Shown: positions 32,650-42,325, counted from the first letter of the stretch. The stretch: 64,000 nt of DNA from Deltaproteobacteria bacterium (GCA_029262375.1 JAJCZM010000043.1:121162-185161); one strand, 5' to 3'. The notes: generated by a model not told the origin, from the sequence alone. Translations and numbers: made by a program.

Positions 32650-33360
32650 TCAGGTGGGAATTCGTACCCGGAACTCGTTTACAATGAGACCGACCACTTC
32701 GTCAATCCCCATTGCCGTAGAATCGACAATGATTGCATCATCAGCAGCTCGTAGTGGAGCGACCTCGCGATTGCGATCGCGGCTGTCTCGCTCGTCCATT
32801 TCGCGGCGCACGTCAGCCAAATCCGCTGCTTTCCCCGTTCCGACCAGTTCGTCAGTTCGTCGTTTTGCGCGCTCTGCGGGGTCCGCATCGAGAAAAACCT
32901 TCAGCGATGCATTAGGAAAGATCACCGTTCCGATGTCCCTACCATCAGCAACAATTCCCGGTGCGACGGCCGCACGCCGCTGCAGATCAATGAGCGCTGC
33001 GCGCACAGCCGGTAGCGCGGATACCTGCGACGCTGCCTGACTCACTTCGGGGGTACGGATCGCGGCGGAAACTTCAATATCGTCTATTCGCACACTTCGG
33101 CTGTCCGCGCTCAGTGCGATACGTGCCTCGGAGATCCTCTTTGCGATCCCCGATTCATCATCGATATCGAGATCGGCCTGCAGCGCTGCGAGTGCGGCCG
33201 CACGATATAGTGCTCCGGAATCGACGTATCCAAACCCCAACTCGACGGCGACACGTCGCGCGACAGTAGACTTGCCGGCACCCGCCGGACCGTCTATCGC
33301 GACAACGAAGCAGTCGGGCGTGCCTGGCGTAGCTCGCGTATCGTGACCCTGTGCAATCAT
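32650..33360 (-). CDS. cmk: Cytidylate kinase
   Basis: A 236-residue kinase. The P-loop is IDGPAGAGKST (22-32), followed by GFGYVDSGALYRAAALAAL, DGRDIGTVIFPNASLKVFLD and RDSRDRNREVAPLRAADDAI, all typical of CMP kinase. It phosphorylates CMP and dCMP for nucleic acid and, via CMP-Kdo, LPS synthesis. It lies 10 nt after aroA and upstream of rpsA, as in many proteobacteria. Confidence 0.96.
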   Translation of the reverse strand: MIAQGHDTRATPGTPDCFVVAIDGPAGAGKSTVARRVAVELGFGYVDSGALYRAAALAALQADLDIDDESGIAKRISEARIALSADSRSVRIDDIEVSAAIRTPEVSQAASQVSALPAVRAALIDLQRRAAVAPGIVADGRDIGTVIFPNASLKVFLDADPAERAKRRTDELVGTGKAADLADVRREMDERDSRDRNREVAPLRAADDAIIVDSTAMGIDEVVGLIVNEFRVRIPT

Positions 33361-33370
33361 GTTCGCCGCC

Positions 33371-34675
33371 CTATCTTTTCTGTAGTCTTGCTAGCAATTC
33401 GAAGAAGCCGGGAAAGGAAACCGCTGCGACTTCGGCACCAAGTATCGATATCGGACCGTCGGCCAGCAGGCCGGCTACCGCCGCAGACATCGCTACGCGA
33501 TGATCGCCTCCCGCATCAATCGTACCGCCACCCCGTAACGTGCGGCCGCCTTCAATCACCAGGCCGTCATCGCGTTCGACCACCGCAACCCCCATCGCTG
33601 TGAGTAGAGCAGCCACCGTCGCGATGCGATCGCTCTCCTTTACCCGCAGTTCTGCGGCGTCCCGAATCGTCGTGGTCCCGCGTGCGCATGCTGCCGCGAG
33701 TGCCAGTATCGGAAGTTCGTCGATACAAGCCGGGATCTCCGCACCTTCGATATTCGTCGCGTGAAGCGCGGCACTTCTCACGTGTAGATCCACGACCGGC
33801 TCACCGGCGACTTCCCGCTCGTTAACCAGTTCAATGTTCGCTCCCATACGCCGCAGAACATGGATGAATCCGATACGACCCGGGTTCGCACAAATGCTGC
33901 GAACGACGATATCGGAATCCGCAATGAGCGTAGCCGCAACGGCGAAGAACGCAGCCGAGGAAGCGTCGCCGCAGACATCTATGTCGATCGCACGCGGAAC
34001 GGACGGCCCGACCACCGATATCGTCGTCGCGTCAGTCGAAACGGACACACCCATCGCCGCGAGCATGCGCTCGGTGTGATCGCGCGTCGCCTCGGGCTCA
34101 TGTACGAGCGTCGTACCGTCGGCACGTAGCGCGGCAAGAATGGCCGCAGACTTCACCTGCGCACTCGCCACTGCCGTATCAACATCGCATGCGGTGAGCG
34201 ACGTCCCGTCGATCTTCACCGGCGGGTGGCCGCCTACCGTTTCGATTTGTGCACCGAGCTTTCGTAGCACGACAGCAACACGCTCCATCGGCCTGCGCGA
34301 CAGCGACGCGTCGCCTGTCAATGTTGCGCACACACGACTACCGGCAAGAACCCCCATCAACAACCGCATCGTCGTACCGGAGTTTCCGCAATCTATCGCT
34401 TCTGACGGTTCACGCAGTCGCATGGCGCTGCCAACGATTCGCACGTCGCCGGACGCGTAGTTCTCGATGCGACAACCGAGCGCGCGCATCGCCCGCATCG
34501 TAGACTGCACGTCTTCGCCGTCGGGCAGACCCGCAACGATCGCCGTACCCTCCGCAAGACAGTTGAAAAGTACGGCACGGTGCCCCACCGACTTGTCTCC
34601 AGGCATACGTACTTCACCGTGTAGTGGCCCGTTGGCGGGCTCGACTGTGCGAGGACTGTCGGCAGATGGGCTCAA
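33371..34675 (-). CDS. aroA: 3-phosphoshikimate 1-carboxyvinyltransferase (EPSP synthase)
   Basis: A 434-residue protein whose start codon is TTG, overlapping the tyrA stop by 3 nt. MPGDKSVGHRAVLFNCLAEG, then DCGNSGTTMRLLMGVLAG, and later RVKESDRIATVAALLTAMG are the family signatures for phosphoenolpyruvate and shikimate-3-phosphate binding. It performs the sixth step of the shikimate pathway. Upstream neighbours pheA, hisC and tyrA make this an aromatic amino acid operon. Translational coupling to tyrA is likely from the overlap. Confidence 0.96.
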   Translation of the reverse strand: MSPSADSPRTVEPANGPLHGEVRMPGDKSVGHRAVLFNCLAEGTAIVAGLPDGEDVQSTMRAMRALGCRIENYASGDVRIVGSAMRLREPSEAIDCGNSGTTMRLLMGVLAGSRVCATLTGDASLSRRPMERVAVVLRKLGAQIETVGGHPPVKIDGTSLTACDVDTAVASAQVKSAAILAALRADGTTLVHEPEATRDHTERMLAAMGVSVSTDATTISVVGPSVPRAIDIDVCGDASSAAFFAVAATLIADSDIVVRSICANPGRIGFIHVLRRMGANIELVNEREVAGEPVVDLHVRSAALHATNIEGAEIPACIDELPILALAAACARGTTTIRDAAELRVKESDRIATVAALLTAMGVAVVERDDGLVIEGGRTLRGGGTIDAGGDHRVAMSAAVAGLLADGPISILGAEVAAVSFPGFFELLARLQKR

Positions 34676-35556
34676 GCGCTCTCGAGCCCCTTACGGAAAC
34701 GTTGCGCGCTATCGATGATCGACTCCAGCGCCGCCGCGTCGTCGTTCTCGATCGCGGACGTCAGCTGTGTCCAGATCACGTCGAGCTCCGCCATGGCCGC
34801 GAGCAGCTCCTGCTTGTTCTCGTTCGCTATCGCTTTCCACATCGCGGCGTCGCTACCCGCCAGCCGCGTGCAATCGCGTAGACCATTGCCGGCGAGCGCA
34901 TAGATTTCCTGCGTCGAGGCCGTTGCCGACGACGTTTCGCTCAAGGCCGCTGCCAGTGCGTAAGACCACATCTGAGGAAGATGGCTGCTACGTGCCACCC
35001 GCGCATCATGTTCATTTGCCGACATACTGACCACCTTCGCTCCCACGCCCTTCCAGAGATCGGTCACAACTTGCACGTGCCGAGCCTCTGCAGCAGCCGG
35101 CGTAAGCACCGTCGTCGCGCCCTCGAACAGATCGACGCGGGCCGCCGCAGCACCAGTGTTCGTGTCGCCGGCCATTGGATGCGCGCCCACGAACCGCGCG
35201 GCAATGCCCTCGCGCAGCGCCGCCGCCGCGATCGGCCCCTTCACGCTGCCTGCATCGCTGATCGTCGCGTGCGGCGGAGCGGCCTTGGCCACACTCCCGA
35301 GCAACGCGACACAGGTGTCCACCGGTGCCGCCAAAACAATCATGTCGGCGTCGACGAGCGCAGGTTCGAGTGACTGAGAAACCGAATCGACGAGCTGTCG
35401 TGAGAGCGCCGTGTCGAGATTCTCGCGGCCACGACCGACAGCGACGACGTTCGCGGCCAAGCCGCGCGCGCGCACGGCACCGGCGAGCGACGCACCGATG
35501 AGCCCGGCGCCCACAATGACCAGATTGTTGACCAGTTTGTCGATCGGCGGCTTCAT
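34672..35556 (-). CDS. tyrA: Prephenate (or arogenate) dehydrogenase
   Basis: A 294-residue protein. Start at 35556 is chosen because ATGA overlaps the hisC stop; a start at 35595 is also in frame. The Rossmann motif is VGAGLIGASLAGAVRARG. GAHPMAGDTNTGA carries the substrate-binding His-Pro-Met and SSHLPQMWSYALA is typical of TyrA. It oxidatively decarboxylates prephenate or arogenate for tyrosine synthesis. There is no fused chorismate mutase and no C-terminal ACT domain; the mutase is in pheA of the same operon. Confidence 0.94.
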   Translation of the reverse strand: MKPPIDKLVNNLVIVGAGLIGASLAGAVRARGLAANVVAVGRGRENLDTALSRQLVDSVSQSLEPALVDADMIVLAAPVDTCVALLGSVAKAAPPHATISDAGSVKGPIAAAALREGIAARFVGAHPMAGDTNTGAAAARVDLFEGATTVLTPAAAEARHVQVVTDLWKGVGAKVVSMSANEHDARVARSSHLPQMWSYALAAALSETSSATASTQEIYALAGNGLRDCTRLAGSDAAMWKAIANENKQELLAAMAELDVIWTQLTSAIENDDAAALESIIDSAQRFRKGLESA

Positions 35557-36677
35557 CCGCGATCGACCAGCACGTGTTTGAGCCCGTCGAGGCAACGAGC
35601 GTTCTCTTGGTCCGTCCCGAAAGTAATGCGGACGTGGTTCGGAAATCCGTAGCCATCCATCGGACGGACGATTACGCCCCGCTCGAGAAGCGCCTGCGTG
35701 ACGTCGGCGCCACTTCCGACTTCGACGAGTACGAAGTTCGCCTGGGACGGAACCCAGCCGAGGGACATGGCGTCGAGTTCTTCAGCGAACAACGCCCTAC
35801 CCTTGCGAACCAGTTCTCGCGAGCGTGCGACGTGATCCTCATCGTCGAGTGCGGCAAGCGCGGCGGCCTGCGCTACCAGGTTCGTATTGAACGGCTGACG
35901 AACGCGAGAGAGCGCCTGCATGATCTCTGCGGATCCAATTCCGTAGCCTAAGCGAAGGCCGGCCAGCCCGTAGATCTTCGAGAACGTGCGCAGTACGACA
36001 AGCCCGGGATATCTGTCGAGTTCATCGAGTACTTCCGGGTACGACGGATCGTCTACGTATTCGTAGTAAGCCTGATCGACAACGACGACGACATCGTCGG
36101 GCATATCCGACATGAACGCGCGCCATTCATCACGACCGAAGATCGTACCGGTGGGATTGTTCGGGTTCGCCAAGAACACCATCTTCGTATCGGCAGTGAC
36201 AGCCGCACGAATGGCTTCCAGATCGTGATGAAACCCGCGTGCGGGAATCTGCACGGGTTTGCCGGCAAAGGATTTGGTGATTAGCGCATAGACCACGAAC
36301 GCATCGGCGGACATGACGACCGGCTCGCCAACGCGCACGAAGGTACGGATAAGCAGATCGATGACTTCGTTCGATCCCGTTCCGAACGCCAACTGCTCAG
36401 GCGCAACTCCGAGTCGCTCGGCGAGGCGCCGCGCCAGCATGACAGCCCCGCCCTCGGGGTAACGATGTACGCCGTTCAGCGCCTCATGTGCCGCCGCAAG
36501 CCCAGCGGGCGACGGTCCGAGCGCGTTTTCATTAGATGCGAGTTTGACGACATCGGTAAGCCCGAGTTCGCGCTCGACCTCTTCGATCGGTTTGCCGGGT
36601 TGGTACGGGGTCAGGGCGCGGACGTGCTCCGGAATGCGGGGACCGCGCGATGGACTGTTTTGATCGTCAGAACTCAT
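35553..36677 (-). CDS. hisC: Histidinol-phosphate/aromatic aminotransferase
   Basis: A 374-residue fold-type I PLP enzyme. PYQPGKPIEEVERELG, KLASNENALGPSP and the PLP lysine in RTFSKIYGLAGLRLGYGI (about 228) are hisC signatures, with NPNNPTGTIF before. It transaminates histidinol phosphate. Placed between pheA and tyrA with no his genes in view, it probably serves, perhaps mainly, as the phenylalanine/tyrosine aminotransferase (inference from context). It overlaps tyrA by 4 nt. Confidence 0.92.
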   Translation of the reverse strand: MSSDDQNSPSRGPRIPEHVRALTPYQPGKPIEEVERELGLTDVVKLASNENALGPSPAGLAAAHEALNGVHRYPEGGAVMLARRLAERLGVAPEQLAFGTGSNEVIDLLIRTFVRVGEPVVMSADAFVVYALITKSFAGKPVQIPARGFHHDLEAIRAAVTADTKMVFLANPNNPTGTIFGRDEWRAFMSDMPDDVVVVVDQAYYEYVDDPSYPEVLDELDRYPGLVVLRTFSKIYGLAGLRLGYGIGSAEIMQALSRVRQPFNTNLVAQAAALAALDDEDHVARSRELVRKGRALFAEELDAMSLGWVPSQANFVLVEVGSGADVTQALLERGVIVRPMDGYGFPNHVRITFGTDQENARCLDGLKHVLVDRG

Positions 36678-36744
36678 GGCTATCGAGGGGCACTAAGCGC
36701 GCCCCGTCTCGAACGCATACCACGAAGCGTCGACCGAATCCCGC

Positions 36745-37884
36745 TCAGCCCGCGACGGGATAGGAACCGAGCACCTTCGTAGACAGAGAGATGTCCTCCA
36801 CTTCACGTAGCGCGCGGGCCAATCGCTTGTCGGTCACGTGCCCCCCCACATCGATGAAGAAGCGATACTCCCAAGGCCGACCGGCGAGCGGGCGTGACTC
36901 GATCATCGACAGATTCACCTTGTTGCCGGTGAACGGATGCAAGACGCGACCCAGAACGCCGACCTCGTCGCGAACCAGAATCACCAGCGACGTCCTATCC
37001 TCACCGCTCGGCTTCGGTTGTGGATCGTTTCCGATGACGAGAAAGCGCGTGACATTGCCCGCAACGTCTTGGATAGACCGCGCCACGATCTGCAGACCGT
37101 AGATCTCGGCAGCCAGCTTGCTGCCGATGGCAGCGACGCCGGCACGCTTCGAGGCCAGGATGGCCGCGGACGCCGTGCTTGCCGCAGCTTGTTGCTCGAC
37201 GTTCGGATAGTGCTCGGCCAAGTATTTGCGACACTGCGCCAACGGCTGATGATGCGATGCGATCGTCTTGATCTTCGCCGGATCGCCGTGCTTCGACAGC
37301 AAGTAGTGATCCACTTTGACCAGGATCTCGGCGACGACTCCGGCCGAGGTCGTCGCCAACGCGTCGAGCGTGGGCGTGACCGCCCCCTCCGTCGTGTTCT
37401 CGATGGGAACGACACCGTAGCGAGCGCGCCCGGCCTCAACGGATGCGAAGACATCTTCGATCGTACCGACGGCTTCAAAATCGGCCGCATGGCCGAACTG
37501 CCTGACTGACGCCGCATGCGAGAACGTGCCCGCCGGTCCGAGGAAGGCCACCGATGTCGGAGCCTGATGCGCGCGGCACGCTGAGATCACTTCACGGAAT
37601 ATTGCTTCGACGGCATCGTCGCCGAGCGGCCCGGGGTTTGCCGCGCGGATCGCCGTGAACACGGCCTTCTCGCGACCGACGTCCAAGACGCTCTTCGAGC
37701 CCTTACTCTTCGTTTGGCCGATCTGCTGAGCCGTGCGCGCGCGGCGCCCGAGCAGCTTCAGGATCTGTTGATCGATGCTGTCGATCTGCCGGCGGAGTTC
37801 GGGCAGTGACTTGCTTGCCAGCTTGCCGGGCTTGCCCGCTTTGCCGGCTTTACTGGTTTTCTTGTCTGTCGAGCGTGTTGCCAA
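36745..37884 (-). CDS. pheA: Bifunctional chorismate mutase/prephenate dehydratase
   Basis: A 379-residue protein. After a Lys-rich N-terminal extension of about 25 residues comes an AroQ-type chorismate mutase (LPELRRQIDSIDQQILKLLG, EKAVF), then prephenate dehydratase (FLGPAGTFSHAA, VPIENTTEGAV) and a C-terminal ACT domain with ESRPLAGRPWEYRFFID, the Phe-binding ESRP site. It makes phenylpyruvate from chorismate and is expected to be inhibited by phenylalanine. First gene of the pheA-hisC-tyrA-aroA block. Confidence 0.96.
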   Translation of the reverse strand: MATRSTDKKTSKAGKAGKPGKLASKSLPELRRQIDSIDQQILKLLGRRARTAQQIGQTKSKGSKSVLDVGREKAVFTAIRAANPGPLGDDAVEAIFREVISACRAHQAPTSVAFLGPAGTFSHAASVRQFGHAADFEAVGTIEDVFASVEAGRARYGVVPIENTTEGAVTPTLDALATTSAGVVAEILVKVDHYLLSKHGDPAKIKTIASHHQPLAQCRKYLAEHYPNVEQQAAASTASAAILASKRAGVAAIGSKLAAEIYGLQIVARSIQDVAGNVTRFLVIGNDPQPKPSGEDRTSLVILVRDEVGVLGRVLHPFTGNKVNLSMIESRPLAGRPWEYRFFIDVGGHVTDKRLARALREVEDISLSTKVLGSYPVAG

Positions 37885-37907
37885 TGCTTCGTACCTGATC
37901 GAGTCGT

Positions 37908-38867
37908 TCAGCCTGGCTTGGTCCCGGCGTCGCTCGAAGATCCAGCGTGTAGAAACTCTTCCACACGAGCAAGCGCCGCCGCCACATCACCGGCCGGCTG
38001 CGTGTCCATCTGGCCTCGGATCCAGATCAATTGTCGCTTGGCATAATTGCGCGTGGACTGCGCCACAGCACCGGCCAAGTCCGGTGTCGCGAGGGTACCG
38101 TCGAGGCACTGGCCGGCCTCTCGATAGCCGATTGCGGCGAAGGCCGACAGATCGCGAGCAAACCCGCGGGCGCGTAGACCGGCCATTTCATCGAGCAATC
38201 CGGCGGCCACCATCGCCTGCGAGCGCGCATTAATACGCTCGTAGAGGTCCTCGCGGGGCAGCTCGACCTCGAGTGTGAGCACATCATACGGTCGCTCGGC
38301 AGCGGAGTGCTCTCGCTGGCTGGTAGAGATCGTCTTGCCGGTGAGCTCAAGCACCTCGAGCGCACGTACGGTTCGAACCGCGTCGTTCGGGTGAATGCGC
38401 GCGAACGCCTCAGGATCGACGTCGCCGAGCCGCTTATGTAACGAGCCCGGAGCCGTACGCTCTCGCTCGGCCAGTCGGGCGCGCAAAGCCTCATCGGCAG
38501 GTGGCCCGTTGAACAGCCCTTCGACCAATGCCCTGATGTAGAGCCCGGTTCCGCCGCATACGACCGGCACGGCGCCACTTGCGCGAATGCGATCGATCGC
38601 CGCCGTCGCATGCGAGCGCCAGATCGATGCGTCACAATCCTCGTCGGGCTCGATGATGTCGATCAGGTGATGGCGAACCCGCCTGCGCTCGTCGGCCAAT
38701 GGCTTCGCAGTACCGATCTCCATCTGTCGATACACCTGCCGGGAATCGGCACTGACGATTTCAGCCTGAAGCCGTTCGCACAGCGAAACCGCAAAGGCCG
38801 TCTTCCCGACCGCAGTCGGCCCGGCAACGACGACAATGCGCGGCCGCTGTTCATTTGGTTCATTCAA
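37908..38867 (-). CDS. miaA: tRNA dimethylallyltransferase
   Basis: A 319-residue protein counted from a TTG start at 38867, just after the mutL stop; the only in-frame ATG (38942) lies inside mutL, and neither has a good ribosome-binding site. The P-loop is VVAGPTAVGKT. ADSRQVYRQMEIGTAKP and VVCGGTGLYIRALVEGL follow, then YAKRQLIWIRGQ near the C-terminus. It adds a dimethylallyl group to A37 of tRNAs reading UNN codons. The mutL-miaA order is widely conserved (with hfq further on in gammaproteobacteria, not here). Confidence 0.94.
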   Translation of the reverse strand: MNEPNEQRPRIVVVAGPTAVGKTAFAVSLCERLQAEIVSADSRQVYRQMEIGTAKPLADERRRVRHHLIDIIEPDEDCDASIWRSHATAAIDRIRASGAVPVVCGGTGLYIRALVEGLFNGPPADEALRARLAERERTAPGSLHKRLGDVDPEAFARIHPNDAVRTVRALEVLELTGKTISTSQREHSAAERPYDVLTLEVELPREDLYERINARSQAMVAAGLLDEMAGLRARGFARDLSAFAAIGYREAGQCLDGTLATPDLAGAVAQSTRNYAKRQLIWIRGQMDTQPAGDVAAALARVEEFLHAGSSSDAGTKPG

Positions 38868-38872
38868 CGGAC

Positions 38873-40723
38873 TCAGCGACCAAAGAGCCGTTCGACCTGG
38901 CCGCGCGTCATCGTGCGCGCCACCGGACGCCCATGTGGGCAACTGGCGCTGAACTCCACGGTGCCGGCTTCCGCCAGCAGGGCCGCCGCCGCTCTCGGTT
39001 CCAGGCGTTTACCGACGCGTACGGCGCTATGGCAGGCAACGGTAGCGAAGAGTTGTTGGGCCAGGCTACGACCGGCCGTACTGATATCGCAGCCGACGAG
39101 GTCGGCGACGAGCTTCTCGGTGAGAGACACCGCGTCTACTCCGGCGGCAATGGCCGGGACACTGCGCACAACGACATCTTCATCGCCGAACACGCCCACA
39201 TCCCAACCGAGCTTTGTCAGTTCCGTCTCCAAACGCGCGACCGCATCAACGCCGTCGCCACCGACGGTTACGTTCTGAGGGATCAGCAACGGCTGGCTCT
39301 CAATAGCGCCGTCATCGTAGTCGGCCATCAGACGCTCAAAGAGGATGCGCTCGTGCGCAGCGTGCTGATCAACCAGCACAAGCTCGTCGCCTTCTTCACA
39401 CACGATGTACCCCGCGAAGACCTGGCCAATGACGCTGAGCGCACCGAGTGACCCGGCCGCAGGCCCGGAGCCGAGCGGTAGCGGCATCGGCTCCCCCACG
39501 TCCTCACGAACCACGTCTCCGGATGCCGACACTGCAGTTGTCGTGGGTCGGCTCGTCGCGGGGCGATAGCCGGGTAGCGGCTCCGGCATCGAATCGGAGT
39601 CGTCATCTGATGATGCAACGGCACGCGATGCGCCGGTATCGCCCGGCAGTGGACGGGCGCGCTTTGCGAACGCCTCTGTCGCGATCAGATCGCGTTCACC
39701 TAGCCCCCAACGACCGAGTGGACCGGCAGAGCCGCGCAAAACCTCGCCGACGGCTTCGGCGATGAACCGACTGACCGCCTGCGGATCCGTAAACCGCACC
39801 TCGAGCTTGGCCGGATGCACGTTGTAGTCGATGGCGCCTTCGGGGACTTCGAGAAACAGTGCCGCCGCAGGATAACGGCTTTTGAGAAGGTAAGTGCGAT
39901 AGGCCTCCATCACGGCACGAAACACCGTACGGTCGTTCACCCAGCGACCACCCACGAACAGCGAAAGACGACGCGAGGACCCAAACGAAACACCCGCCGG
40001 GCTGATCGCCCCTTCGAGCGTCATGCCATCGAAGTGCGCGCTGAGGTCGACCATACGCCCGCCAACCTCGCGGCCGAGCACCTGGGTCAATCGCTCACCG
40101 AGTCGCGATACGGGCGGCAGATCAATGCTCTTGCGGCCGTTGCGCATCACGATGAAATGGACATCGTGGCGCGCGAGCGCGAAACGGCGAACCTGTTCAG
40201 CAGCAGCGCTATACTCCGCCGATGCGCTCTTGAGGAACTTGCGCCGAGCCGGTACCGCAGCGAACAGGTCTTCAACGGCGACGCGGGTGCCGCGACGCGC
40301 AGCGGTCTCGCCCGCCTCTACGGTTCTTCCGGCATCGACCAGAACACGCGCACCGGCCTCACTGTCGGCTCGGCGACTCGTCAGTTCCAAGCGACTTACC
40401 GCCGCAATGCTGGCGAGCGCTTCGCCGCGAAACCCGAAGCTTGCGATACCGGTCAGGTCGTCGAGGCTGCTCAATTTGCTGGTCGCGTGACGAGCGACGG
40501 CGAGTTCGAGTTGCGCAGTACCGATCCCGTGCCCGTCGTCGACAACAGCCAAGCGCAGGGCCTCGGCATCGTCGTATGTCACCTCTACGCGAGTGGCACC
40601 GGCATCGAGCGCGTTCTCGACCAGCTCCTTGATGACTGAGGCGGGCCGTTCGATGACCTCGCCGGCGGCGATTCCCGATACGACAGCATCGGAAAGCTGC
40701 ACGATGGACTTAGCCGAGAACAA
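38873..40723 (-). CDS. mutL: DNA mismatch repair protein MutL (endonuclease type)
   Basis: A 616-residue protein. GHKL ATPase motifs: IERPASVIKELVENALDAGA, VVDDGHGIG and FGFRGEALASIAAVSRLEL. The C-terminal domain carries DQHAAHERILFE (about 450), matching DQHAx2Ex4E of nicking MutL proteins, with ACHSAVRVG and CPHGRP later. So this MutL is predicted to incise DNA itself, as in bacteria without MutH. A 90-residue Ser/Pro/Asp-rich linker separates the halves. It overlaps pgi by 14 nt. Confidence 0.96.
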   Translation of the reverse strand: MFSAKSIVQLSDAVVSGIAAGEVIERPASVIKELVENALDAGATRVEVTYDDAEALRLAVVDDGHGIGTAQLELAVARHATSKLSSLDDLTGIASFGFRGEALASIAAVSRLELTSRRADSEAGARVLVDAGRTVEAGETAARRGTRVAVEDLFAAVPARRKFLKSASAEYSAAAEQVRRFALARHDVHFIVMRNGRKSIDLPPVSRLGERLTQVLGREVGGRMVDLSAHFDGMTLEGAISPAGVSFGSSRRLSLFVGGRWVNDRTVFRAVMEAYRTYLLKSRYPAAALFLEVPEGAIDYNVHPAKLEVRFTDPQAVSRFIAEAVGEVLRGSAGPLGRWGLGERDLIATEAFAKRARPLPGDTGASRAVASSDDDSDSMPEPLPGYRPATSRPTTTAVSASGDVVREDVGEPMPLPLGSGPAAGSLGALSVIGQVFAGYIVCEEGDELVLVDQHAAHERILFERLMADYDDGAIESQPLLIPQNVTVGGDGVDAVARLETELTKLGWDVGVFGDEDVVVRSVPAIAAGVDAVSLTEKLVADLVGCDISTAGRSLAQQLFATVACHSAVRVGKRLEPRAAAALLAEAGTVEFSASCPHGRPVARTMTRGQVERLFGR

Positions 40724-42098
40724 GATCCTCTCTCTTCTTCGCGAGTTGCGCGTTCACTTCGCTGACGAGTTCCTCATAGCCGCTGCGCCCGGCCATGGCG
40801 TAGGTGAGCCGCTTACCGTCTTCCACGCCCGGTTGATCGAGGGGGTCGATCCCGAGCAAGCCTCCGGCGACCAACGTCTGCACCTCAAAAAGGTGAAACA
40901 GCTGGCCGATCGCGCCGGCATCGACGCGTTCGAGCTCGATCAGGCTCGTCATGCGCCCCGCGCCGGCGAGTGCGAGTTCGGTCGCACGCTGCTCCATGTT
41001 GAGCAGTTCGCCGAGCGTGTGCCCACACAGATACGAAATACCATCGACATCCTGGTAGCTCGGAGGGATTGTAAGGTCGGGCTGGTGCCTCGCAACACGG
41101 ATGAAGGTGATGACCTTATCGTGCGGCCCCTCGATATAGAGTTGGACCTGCGAATGTTGATCGGTCGCGCCTAGCGCGCGCACCGGGGTCTGACCGACCT
41201 CGGCGAGTGCGCCCGTGAGATCATGGCGCTTACCGAGGCTCTCGGCCCAAAGCTGACCGTACCATTCACCGAAACGCAGCAGTGCGTCGCAGTACGGCAT
41301 GACCACATGAATGTTTCGGCCGCGCTCGGTCGCCGCTAGGTGCAGCAGTGTGGCGTGCAGTGCGGCCGGATTCGCCCAAACATCACGGCCTCGGGTGCGC
41401 GCATCCATCGCTCGCGCGCCTTCGCAGAGTTCGTTGATATCGATACCCGCAGCGGCGATGGGCAACAGCCCTACCGCAGAGAGCACCGAAAATCGGCCAC
41501 CGACACCGGGCGGAACAGGCAAGGTGCGAAAGCCCTCTTTGTCGGCAATCTCGCGAAGCGTGCCCGAGTCCGGATCGGTCGTCGCGATGATATGGCTGCC
41601 ATACGCGTCGGCACCGAGTTCGCCGCGCAGGCGATCACGGACGATCAAGAATTGCGACATGGTCTCGGCGGTCTGGCCGGACTTCGAAATAACGTTGACG
41701 GCGGTGCGCGCCAGGTCGATCGAGCCGAGCACCGATGACATCGTAGCGGGATCCACGTTGTCGAGAACCTCGACGCGCAGGCCGTCGTCGGACCGCCCGA
41801 CGGCATCCAAGACCGTCTTGGTTCCGAGCGCCGAGCCGCCGATCCCCAGAACCAGCAGCGTATCGAACCGTTCGCGCAGGTCCTCGGCCAGCTCATTGAC
41901 GCCGTCTATGGCCGTCTGATCGTAGGGCAGATCGTAGAACGGGAGCTCACCGGCCGAGCGACCGGCTACGAGGCGGTCCATGATCACGCCCACTCGGGCG
42001 GCTTCGGAGTCAACATCGGCACGGGTAATGCCGCGTTCACCTATCAAATGGTCAAAGAAACCGTTTACGTCGAGACTGATTGGGGGCGTTGTGGACAC
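40710..42098 (-). CDS. pgi: Glucose-6-phosphate isomerase
   Basis: A 462-residue protein from GTG 42098; an in-frame ATG at 42197 would add a Cys/Ala-rich stretch lying in a repeat and seems less likely. VLGIGGSALGTKTVLDA, NVISKSGQTAETMSQFLI, DPDSGTLREIADKEGFRTL and GVGGRFSVLSAVGLLPIA are SIS-fold GPI signatures; TDQHSQVQLYIEGPHD and LLGIDPLDQPGVEDGKRLTY complete it. It interconverts glucose-6-P and fructose-6-P. It is somewhat shorter than the ~550-residue E. coli enzyme and closer to Bacillus-type GPI. Confidence 0.93.
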   Translation of the reverse strand: MSTTPPISLDVNGFFDHLIGERGITRADVDSEAARVGVIMDRLVAGRSAGELPFYDLPYDQTAIDGVNELAEDLRERFDTLLVLGIGGSALGTKTVLDAVGRSDDGLRVEVLDNVDPATMSSVLGSIDLARTAVNVISKSGQTAETMSQFLIVRDRLRGELGADAYGSHIIATTDPDSGTLREIADKEGFRTLPVPPGVGGRFSVLSAVGLLPIAAAGIDINELCEGARAMDARTRGRDVWANPAALHATLLHLAATERGRNIHVVMPYCDALLRFGEWYGQLWAESLGKRHDLTGALAEVGQTPVRALGATDQHSQVQLYIEGPHDKVITFIRVARHQPDLTIPPSYQDVDGISYLCGHTLGELLNMEQRATELALAGAGRMTSLIELERVDAGAIGQLFHLFEVQTLVAGGLLGIDPLDQPGVEDGKRLTYAMAGRSGYEELVSEVNAQLAKKREDLVLG

Positions 42099-42140
42099 AA
42101 TGCCCGCGATATCAGCCGGTTCGGCGCATATCAATTGGGA

Positions 42141-42235
42141 TCGGCACCAGCAGGCAGATGCCGTTGCTGATTTGGGCTCGGCGGGAGGTGGTGCCATTGC
42201 AGATTCGGCACCAGAACGCAGAGGTGCCGTTGCTG
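42141..42235. repeat. Imperfect direct repeat between pgi and rpmB
   Basis: TCGGCACCAG (42141-42150), then GCAGATGCCGTTGCTG, recurs at 42205-42235 as TCGGCACCAG then GCAGAGGTGCCGTTGCTG. Within each copy GGCA(C) and (G)TGCC can pair as a small hairpin. The unit lies in the divergent region upstream of pgi. Confidence 0.5.
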
Positions 42236-42296
42236 GTCAGGCGCCGGAGGCAGGCGGCTGGTTTCGCACCCGGCGACAGGTTGTGTGTCGGGGCGT

Positions 42297-42325
42297 TTGA
42301 ACGCTTGGCGGGGGCATGTTATCTC
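42297..42325 (+). promoter_or_regulatory. Candidate rpmB promoter
   Basis: TTGAAC (42297-42302) and TATCTC (42320-42325) are separated by 17 nt and lie 65 nt upstream of the L28 start. The -35 is a good match, the -10 only partial. Confidence 0.4.
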
